DNA from: Phenylobacterium sp.
GTDB taxonomy: Bacteria > Pseudomonadota > Alphaproteobacteria > Caulobacterales > Caulobacteraceae
Assembly: GCA_020401865.1 (NCBI GenBank)
Contig: JADCAS010000004.1
Span: 62,001 to 126,000 of the forward strand
Reading direction: 5' to 3'
DNA length: 64,000 bases
Part shown: positions 58,232-64,000 of the stretch, piece by piece
Layout of the letters: the number at the start of each line of letters is the position of its first letter
Position numbering within the stretch: the stretch's first letter is position 1
The notes under the pieces: generated by a model
What the model was told of the DNA's origin: nothing
Database searches by the model: none
Seen by the model: the letters and a program-made list of their open reading frames with translations, nothing else
Position numbers and translations under genes: made by a program

Positions 58232-61201
58232 TTAGAACCGGAGGTTCAGGCCCACCGCGAAGACCCGGCCCAGGGTGTCGTAGTTCGAGGGCAGGGTGTT
58301 GCCGTTGTTGGCGGCGGTGGTGGCGGCTTCGTTGCCGACGATCGGCGGATCTTCGTTGAACACATTCCGGACGGAGGCGCTGAGGCGGACCGCATCATTG
58401 ACCGCCCAGGACCCGTTCAGATCGAGATAGTTGAAGGCGTCGATCTTCCGGAACTTGGCGAAGGTCGAGGCCTGCTGCGGCTTCTCGATCTCCACGGCGT
58501 CCTGATAGCGCCACTGATAGCCGAGGGAGAAGTCGCCGAAGGACCAGTTGGTCCGCTGGACAAACCGCAGCTGGTGGGTGGGGTTGCCGCAGGCGGTGCC
58601 GTAGTAACCCATGCAGTCCACGACCGGAATGGTGGGGTCGGAGCGGCGCTCGTTGGTCATGTAGTAGTTGGCCGCCAGGCTGAACTGCAGCCGGCCCCAG
58701 TCTTCGGAAGCGCCAAGATCCGCAAGACCGATCCCGAAGCCCGCGTTCATTTCAACGCCTTCCGCTTCGCGGTAGTCCAGGTTCTCGGTCAGGAGCCTGA
58801 TGCCGGACGCCGGCGAAGCGAGGTCGCCGTTGATCCGAACGACCTTGGCGCACTGGCTGGCGACACCGGCGTTGTAGCAGGCGTTCAGCACTTCCTGGGC
58901 GTCGTACTCACCAATCCAGTCCTCGACGCGGATCTTGTAGTAGTCGACGGAAATGAAGGGCGAGGAGACCACCGGGATGAAGCTGGGGGTCCAGACAAAG
59001 CCCACGGTCGTGGTGTCCGCCGTCTCGGGCTTGGGCAGCTTCTGGAGATTGGTCCCCTCAAAGGTGCTGATCTGACCAGAGACGATGTCCTGAACGACGC
59101 CCACCTGGGCCGCCGTCATGCCGGTGGAGACGCACCGGGCGCGCAGGGTGGCGTTCCCGGCCAGGACGCTCGCATTGGCGACCGAGCAGGGGTCGAGGGT
59201 GGCGTTCTGCAGGCCGGAGACGAGGGGCGCCGCGAGTTCACCGACGTTCGGCGCGCGAACGGCGCGCTGTTGCATGGCGCGGATCCGAAGGCCGTCCACC
59301 GGCTCCCAGTTCAAGCCCGCCTTCCAGGTCGTATTCGAACCGGAGGGGTTGTAGTCCGCGAAACGGAAGCCCAGCTCGACATCCAGAGACTTGGCGAAGG
59401 CCGCGTCGGACATCAGCGGAACAATGGTTTCGCCGAAGATTTCGTAGACGTCGAAGCCGCCCTTGATCGGCAGGGTGTTGCCGCCGGCGCCGCCCAGGCA
59501 GCTGGTGGGCGCCAGCTTCAGGCACTCGTCGGGGATGCTCTCGCCAGTCTCTTCGCGGTACTCGGCGCCGAAGCTCCACTGCACGGGCAGGGCCGCCGAC
59601 GGAACCTTGATGGAGTCCACAGCGCCGGAGATCGATCCGCCGAAGATGGTCTGCTTGTAGATCTGCTGCTCGATGCCGACGGCGCCCACATAGGCCGCCA
59701 TGGCCTGGGTGATGGTGCCGTAGCCGCCGAAGACATTGACGGGCACGCAGGTATCGCCCGAACGGCAGACCGCAGCACCCCCCGGACCCGGGACGGCGTT
59801 CAGGGCGTTCCCGAAGTTGGTGACGTTGGTGTAGCCGGCGGCGATGTTGGTGCGGTCCGCCTGGCCGTGCTGGACGAAGACATCCCAGTTCCAGTTGTCG
59901 AACACTTCACCGCGGAAACCGGCGTTGAACTGGAAGGTGTTGTTCTGATAGGTCGAGGAGCGCTCGCCCAATTCACCCGTCCGGCGACGGATGACCAGGT
60001 TGATGTCGTCCGCAGCGTCCACAACACCGTTCGTGTTCAGGTCCCTCCAGTTGCTGGCCAGCAGGGTGCCGGCGACCCGGGCGGTGTTGGCCTGGGTGAT
60101 GATGGTGCTGCGGGCCGAGGCCGACAGGAAGGGGTTGCTCAGCGGAACAAAGAAGGAGCTCCCGAAGATCCCGGAGGGCGCGATCTGCTGGCGCACCCGG
60201 GTCTTGGAGTAGAGCAGGCTGGCGTAGGCCTCCACATTATCCATCACCTCGTAGGTGGCGAAGGCCGAGCCGCCCCAGCGCTCCTGCGGGGTCTGGTAAT
60301 AGTTGAAGGGGTTGAAGTTGAAGACCGAGCAGTTGGCGCCGATGGTGCCATCGTCGCGGAACTGGCCGAGGCTGCCGCCCACGCCGGTGATCGCCACGCG
60401 GGTGGGAACTGTGGTGGTGGAGCCGCCGGCCGCCACGGCGCCGGGGCCGCCGCAACCCGCGGGCGGAGCGGGCGGGGTGGTGGCGCCGAGATTGTCCCCG
60501 GTCGCGGTCACCACGCCCAGGAGGCCGAAGGGCCGGGCGGCGAGCAGGACGCCGTCACGCTTGGAATAGTTGACGCTGACCACCGCATTGCCGCGGCCGT
60601 CAGGGCTGTTCACACCCACGGTGAAGGAGGTGGAGGTGATCTTGCCGTCGCCATCTCCGGTCTGGGAGTGGTTGGCGTCAGCCTCGAAGCCCTCAAAGTT
60701 TTTCTTGAGGATGAAGTTGACGGCGCCGGAAATGGCGTCCGATCCGTACACCGCAGAGGCGCCGCCGGTAATGACGTCCACCCGCTCCAGCAGGGCGGTC
60801 GGCACATTCGACAGATCGACCTCACCGTTGTAGTTGTACGGCGTCATCCGCTTGCCGTTCAGCAGGATGAGGTTGCGCTGGGCGCCAAGACCCCGGAGGT
60901 TCAACGTGCTGACGCCAGCCGTACCATTGTTGGTGGCGTCGCCGTCTTCAGGCACCACGCCCGGCAGGAGACGGAGAATCCTCTCGGCCTCAGGGGTCTG
61001 CTGCTGGCGGATCTGCTCGGCGCCGACGGTCACGATCGGGCTGGCCGACTGGATGCCGGGCGTCTGGATCCGGGAACCCGTGACGACCACTTCGGCCACG
61101 TCGGTGGACCCGCCCTGGGCGTAGGCCTGGGTCGCGAGCAGGGCCGCGCCGCAGATCATAGACGTCGCCAGAAGGCGCTCGCGCATGGACTTTATCTTCA
61201 A
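58232..61201 (-). CDS. TonB-dependent outer-membrane receptor
   Basis: A 989-residue receptor. The signal peptide runs to about ATQAYAQ (residue 29). The plug domain (about 35-190) contains VAEVVVTGSRI, a TonB-box-like segment, and SVTLNLRGLGAQ-type core motifs such as STLNLRGLGAQRN and GGASAVYGSDAISGAVNFIL. The 22-stranded barrel follows, ending in RVFAVGLNLRF with the expected terminal Phe. The barrel includes the insert LNTNGVVDAADDINLVIRRR, resembling a calcium-binding loop. A substrate of the carbohydrate, peptide or chelator type is possible. A terminator and a hydroxylase gene follow. Confidence 0.95.
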   Translation of the reverse strand: MKIKSMRERLLATSMICGAALLATQAYAQGGSTDVAEVVVTGSRIQTPGIQSASPIVTVGAEQIRQQQTPEAERILRLLPGVVPEDGDATNNGTAGVSTLNLRGLGAQRNLILLNGKRMTPYNYNGEVDLSNVPTALLERVDVITGGASAVYGSDAISGAVNFILKKNFEGFEADANHSQTGDGDGKITSTSFTVGVNSPDGRGNAVVSVNYSKRDGVLLAARPFGLLGVVTATGDNLGATTPPAPPAGCGGPGAVAAGGSTTTVPTRVAITGVGGSLGQFRDDGTIGANCSVFNFNPFNYYQTPQERWGGSAFATYEVMDNVEAYASLLYSKTRVRQQIAPSGIFGSSFFVPLSNPFLSASARSTIITQANTARVAGTLLASNWRDLNTNGVVDAADDINLVIRRRTGELGERSSTYQNNTFQFNAGFRGEVFDNWNWDVFVQHGQADRTNIAAGYTNVTNFGNALNAVPGPGGAAVCRSGDTCVPVNVFGGYGTITQAMAAYVGAVGIEQQIYKQTIFGGSISGAVDSIKVPSAALPVQWSFGAEYREETGESIPDECLKLAPTSCLGGAGGNTLPIKGGFDVYEIFGETIVPLMSDAAFAKSLDVELGFRFADYNPSGSNTTWKAGLNWEPVDGLRIRAMQQRAVRAPNVGELAAPLVSGLQNATLDPCSVANASVLAGNATLRARCVSTGMTAAQVGVVQDIVSGQISTFEGTNLQKLPKPETADTTTVGFVWTPSFIPVVSSPFISVDYYKIRVEDWIGEYDAQEVLNACYNAGVASQCAKVVRINGDLASPASGIRLLTENLDYREAEGVEMNAGFGIGLADLGASEDWGRLQFSLAANYYMTNERRSDPTIPVVDCMGYYGTACGNPTHQLRFVQRTNWSFGDFSLGYQWRYQDAVEIEKPQQASTFAKFRKIDAFNYLDLNGSWAVNDAVRLSASVRNVFNEDPPIVGNEAATTAANNGNTLPSNYDTLGRVFAVGLNLRF

Positions 61202-61471
61202 GGTTCATCCTCCAACAGGTCCACCGGAACGGCTCAGACCGGGAATGGGTTCAAAAATCATAGTCGAGCGCCCGGGAACGGGGACTCGCGCTGTTGTGGT
61301 CTTTTCATACCGCCTGTGGAGCGGTCAACGTGCGCAAGGCCGGGCGGTGCGTTCCGTCCGCGCCATGTCGCAAAATCGCCACAGTTTCTTAACGCTGTTA
61401 CGGGCGCCGGTGGTTGACGCCTTCGGTGCGGAAAGGTTGTTTGCCTCGATGGCGTTTCGAGAGGAAGAGTT

Positions 61472-62038
61472 ATGCGGCTTTCAGTCGGCCTTGCGGTCTT
61501 GGCGATCTCGTCCGGCGGTCCTGCCTTCGCTCAGCAGGCCCCGCCTTCAGGGACCCTGGATCTCCTCCTGTCCTGCCGGAGCGTCCAAGCGGACGCTGAC
61601 CGGCTGGCCTGCTTTGACAGGGCGTCCGCCAGCCTGGCCGAGGCTGAGGCGGGCGGCGCTCTGGTCGTGATGGACCGGGCCAAGGTCGAGGCGGTACGGC
61701 GGCAGGCCTTCGGATTCTCCATTCCCTCCATCGCCGACCTCGTACCGCGCGGGCGCTCGGGATCCGGATCGGGCCCGGGGTCGGAAGCGGGTTCGGGGCC
61801 GGAGTCCGATCAAGCCCTCAGGCAGGTCGAGGCGGGGGTCGTCGCCGCGCGCCTCGGCCGCGACGGCAAGTGGGTCCTGTCCCTCGACAACGGATCGGTC
61901 TGGCGGCAGACGGACACGGAGAGCGTACTTCGCCCGCCCAGGGCCGGGTCGCGGGTGGTGATCAGGTCCGCCGCCATGGGAAGCTTCCTCTTGAGCGTGG
62001 ACGGCCAGCGCTCCATCCGGGTCCGCCGCGAGGAATAG
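61472..62038 (+). CDS. Secreted hypothetical protein
   Basis: A 188-residue protein with a signal peptide (MRLSVGLAVLAISSGGPAFA, cleavage after AFA/Q). The mature part has a CRSVQADADRLACFDRASAS segment (two Cys that may form a disulfide), a low-complexity Gly/Ser/Pro linker (about 92-110) and a C-terminal beta-rich stretch (KWVLSLDNGSVWRQTD, SFLLSVDGQRSIRVRRE). I do not recognise a named family. It is convergent with the permease gene, five bases apart. It may be an envelope protein. Confidence 0.65.
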   Translation: MRLSVGLAVLAISSGGPAFAQQAPPSGTLDLLLSCRSVQADADRLACFDRASASLAEAEAGGALVVMDRAKVEAVRRQAFGFSIPSIADLVPRGRSGSGSGPGSEAGSGPESDQALRQVEAGVVAARLGRDGKWVLSLDNGSVWRQTDTESVLRPPRAGSRVVIRSAAMGSFLLSVDGQRSIRVRREE

Positions 62039-62042
62039 GCCT

Positions 62043-62924
62043 TCAGCGGTCCTTGGGGTCGAGGGCGTCGCGCAGGCCGTCGCCGATGAAGTTGAAGGCG
62101 GCCAGGGTGGCCGCCATGGCCAGGGCCGGGAAGACCAGCAGCCACCAGGCCATCTCCATGTCCTGGGCGCCCGCCGAGATCAGGGTGCCGAGCGAGGCCA
62201 TGGGCGGCTGCACGCCCAGGCCCAGAAAGGACAGGAAGCTCTCCGCCAGGATCACCGCCGGGATGGTCAGGGTGACATAGACCGCCACGGGCCCCAGCAG
62301 GTTGGGGATGATGTGCCGGGCCACGATGGAAAGGCGGCCCAGGCCCGCGGCGCGCGCCGCCTCGATGAACTCCTTCTGCTTCAGCGACAGGGTCTGGCCG
62401 CGGACGATCCGGCTCATGGTCAGCCACTCCACGGCGCCGATGGCCACGAAGATCAGGAGGATGTTCGACCCGAAGGCCACCATCAGGAGGATGACGAAGA
62501 AGATGAACGGCAGGGCGTAGAGCACATCGACGATGCGCATCATGGCCTCGTCCACGGCGCCGCCGATGTAGCCGGCCGTCGCCCCCCAGGCCACGCCGAT
62601 GACCAGCGACACCAGGGTGGCGACCAGGCCGATGGCGAGAGAGACCCGCAGGCCCATGGCCAGCCGCGCCAGCAGGTCCCGGCCCAGGGCGTCCGTACCC
62701 AGCAGATGCCCGTCGGTCAGGGGCGGGACCCAGACATGGTCCTTGTTCACCTGGTCATAGGGCCAGGGACTCAGCATGGGGCCGAAGAGGGCGAACAGGG
62801 TCAGGAGGACCAGGACCCCCAGGCTGAGGGTAGCGGCGCGATTGGCCCGAAGCCGCGCAATCGCATCGTCGGTCAGGCTGCGGCCGCGGGCGGCGGGCCG
62901 GGGTGAGGCGGCGAGGTCGGTCAT
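62043..62924 (-). CDS. Oligopeptide-type ABC transporter permease (OppC/DppC-like)
   Basis: A 293-residue inner-membrane permease with the OppC-type N-terminal extension (LFGPMLSPWPYDQVNKDHVW, HLLGTDALGRDLLARL) and the EAA loop EFIEAARAAGLGRLSIVARH that contacts the ATPase. The last segment SFLSFLGLGVQPPMASLGTL is characteristic of OppC. The ATG at 62924 overlaps the OppB-like stop (ATGA). The ATPase and solute-binding protein genes are outside the window. Substrate is probably a peptide, nickel or opine. Confidence 0.92.
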   Translation of the reverse strand: MTDLAASPRPAARGRSLTDDAIARLRANRAATLSLGVLVLLTLFALFGPMLSPWPYDQVNKDHVWVPPLTDGHLLGTDALGRDLLARLAMGLRVSLAIGLVATLVSLVIGVAWGATAGYIGGAVDEAMMRIVDVLYALPFIFFVILLMVAFGSNILLIFVAIGAVEWLTMSRIVRGQTLSLKQKEFIEAARAAGLGRLSIVARHIIPNLLGPVAVYVTLTIPAVILAESFLSFLGLGVQPPMASLGTLISAGAQDMEMAWWLLVFPALAMAATLAAFNFIGDGLRDALDPKDR

Positions 62925-63844
62925 GACAGGCGCACCCGGGGATCGACCACGGCCAGCATCAGGTCCCCCAGCAGGTTCAGCACCAGGACGAGGACGGCGT
63001 AGACCACGATCATGCCCATCACCACGGTGTAGTCCCGCTGCAGGGCGCTGATGACGAAGAACTTCCCCAGGCCCGGCAGGTTGAAGATTTTCTCCACCAC
63101 CAGCGAGCCGGTGAGCAGGCCGGCGGCCGCCGGACCCAGATAGCTGACCAGGGGCGTGAGGGCCGGCCGCAGGGCGTGGCGCAGGACGACGGCGATCTCC
63201 GGGAGGCCCCGGGCCCGGGCGGTGCGGACATGGCCGGCGGCCAGGGCCTCGATCATCCCGGCCCGGGTCAGGCGCGACAGGATGGCCGCCTGGGGCAGGG
63301 CCAGGACGATGACCGGCAGGATCATGTTCGGCAGGGCCCCGCCGTTCCATCCGCCGTTGGGCAGCCACTGCAGGGTCGACCCGAAGAGCAGGATCAGCAG
63401 GGGCGCCGTGACGAAGGTCGGCACGCAGACCCCCAGTATGGCCAGGCCCATGGCGCCGACGTCCAGGATCCCGTTACGGCGCAGGGCCGCCAGGACGCCC
63501 AGCGAGACCCCCACCGCCAAGGCGAGGATCATGGAGGCCAGCCCCAGCTTCAGGCTGACGGGGGCGTTCTGCTTCAGGATGTCGGCGACGGTCTTGTCGG
63601 GATACTTCAGCGACGGCCCGAAATCCCCGCGCACCACGCCGCCGAGATAGGCGAGGTACTGCTCCGGAAGGGGCCGGTCGAGGCCGTAGCGGGCCTTCAG
63701 GTTCTGCTCCACCGCCGGCGGCAGGCGCCGCTCGGTGTCAAAGGGCCCGCCGGGGGCCGCGCGCATCATGAAGAAGGCCAGGGTGATCACCACCAGAAGG
63801 GTGGGCCCCGCCACGAGAAGACGTCGACCGATGAAGCGCAACAT
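62921..63844 (-). CDS. Oligopeptide-type ABC transporter permease (OppB/DppB-like)
   Basis: A 307-residue permease of the OppB type: first helix MLRFIGRRLLVAGPTLLVVI, the periplasmic APGGPFDTERRLPP segment, GLDRPLPEQYLAYLGGVVRG and GPSLKY. The EAA loop is HVRTARARGLPEIAVVLRH, followed by the conserved FNLPGLGKFFVISALQRD end. The ATG at 63844 fits the family N-terminus; the frame is open 29 codons more. First gene of the OppB-OppC pair. Confidence 0.92.
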   Translation of the reverse strand: MLRFIGRRLLVAGPTLLVVITLAFFMMRAAPGGPFDTERRLPPAVEQNLKARYGLDRPLPEQYLAYLGGVVRGDFGPSLKYPDKTVADILKQNAPVSLKLGLASMILALAVGVSLGVLAALRRNGILDVGAMGLAILGVCVPTFVTAPLLILLFGSTLQWLPNGGWNGGALPNMILPVIVLALPQAAILSRLTRAGMIEALAAGHVRTARARGLPEIAVVLRHALRPALTPLVSYLGPAAAGLLTGSLVVEKIFNLPGLGKFFVISALQRDYTVVMGMIVVYAVLVLVLNLLGDLMLAVVDPRVRLS

Positions 63845-63963
63845 GGGAAAGCCGTGACGAGGTCTTTTTGCGGGCCTGACGATTGCGAAACTTCCATCCC
63901 CCCCCGATGATGTCAACGCACTCGCCCGCAATCCGAGGGGCGGGGAGTCAGGAGGATGGGTCC

Positions 63964-64000
63964 ATGTCCGAGTTCCACCGAGTCACCGAGCGCCTTTCGG
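63964..64000 (+). CDS. Start of an unidentified gene (3' end outside window)
   Basis: An ATG with a GGAGG ribosome site eight bases upstream opens a frame reading MSEFHRVTERLS up to the window edge. Only twelve residues are visible, too few for identification. It is divergent from the OppB-like gene. Confidence 0.6.
   Translation, partial: MSEFHRVTERLS

Noticed and set aside
58574..61417. A 947-residue plus-strand open frame opposite the TonB receptor
   Set aside because: Composition is that of a GC-rich antisense shadow (Gly/Ala/Val/Arg/Asp-rich, no motifs), while the minus strand encodes a textbook TonB receptor.
1..64000. CRISPR arrays, insertion sequences, prophage structural genes
   Set aside because: I looked for regularly spaced repeats, transposase motifs and capsid/tail genes and found none; the only direct repeat of note is the 50-bp pair at 53759 and 54971.

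Overview
The window is GC-rich, densely packed DNA from an alphaproteobacterium, most likely a member of the Caulobacterales (Caulobacter/Phenylobacterium type). This is inferred from the combination of aerobic CobT, a CarD/CdnL factor next to a 7Fe ferredoxin, a mitochondrial-type SUV3-like RNA helicase coupled to an S4 protein, a MucR/Ros regulator, a COQ7 hydroxylase, clustered GANTC (CcrM-type) sites and a large TonB-dependent receptor beside a TPR-aspartyl hydroxylase. Most of the window looks like ordinary chromosome.

Layout. 1-7.5 kb: end of cobT, a lipoprotein, a zinc alcohol dehydrogenase, rpmB, then a patch of lower G+C with an amidase and a hotdog thioesterase, then an SDR. 7.6-14.3 kb: SUV3-like helicase, S4 protein, penicillin-acylase-type Ntn hydrolase, fdxA, cdnL. 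14.3-18.5 kb: crotonase, GST, a decayed dctA, tRNA-Leu(CAA), a TPR/glycosyltransferase-like protein. 18.6-22.6 kb: feoA-feoB-dsbB-coq7 and an HNH nuclease. 22.7-23.3 kb: two tandem, related mini-transcription units, each encoding a 35-40 residue membrane peptide, divergent from a TetR regulator. 23.9-28.4 kb: gluQ, EamA transporter, selO, nhaA. 28.4-33.5 kb: a leftward catabolic cluster (alpha/beta hydrolase, acyl-CoA synthetase, aldehyde dehydrogenase, SMP-30 lactonase-like). 33.6-35.2 kb: a 26-codon ORF, pteridine-reductase-like SDR, folB, a small membrane protein. 35.2-44.5 kb: housekeeping and lineage-specific genes (rsuA, an RsmC-like methyltransferase, prfC, DUF1491, histidine kinase, sufE, PAS protein, mucR). 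44.6-51.7 kb: crotonase, acyl-CoA synthetase, a dispersed repeat, an archaeal/eukaryotic-type proS, MaoC dehydratase, S9 peptidase. 51.7-55.1 kb: an accessory-looking islet beside tRNA-Gln and tRNA-Pro with a predicted HNH-type toxin, a DUF1963 gene, a methyltransferase and a 50-bp duplication of the DUF1963 3' end. 55.1-64 kb: sppA, TPR-hydroxylase, TonB receptor, a secreted protein, two oligopeptide-type ABC permeases and the first codons of one further gene.

Working together. feoAB supply ferrous iron. folM-like SDR and FolB act in pterin/folate metabolism. The AMP-ligases, crotonases, MaoC protein and aldehyde dehydrogenase point to CoA-linked breakdown of fatty or aromatic acids. RsuA, the RsmC-like enzyme, GluQRS, ProRS, RF3 and L28 serve translation. 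The observation I rate most unusual is the pair of mini-units at 22.7-23.3 kb. They share promoter layout, a C-rich leader hairpin, ribosome binding site, peptide motif and terminator type, so they may be dual-function small RNAs/peptides. All family assignments were made by reading the sequence; no database search was run.
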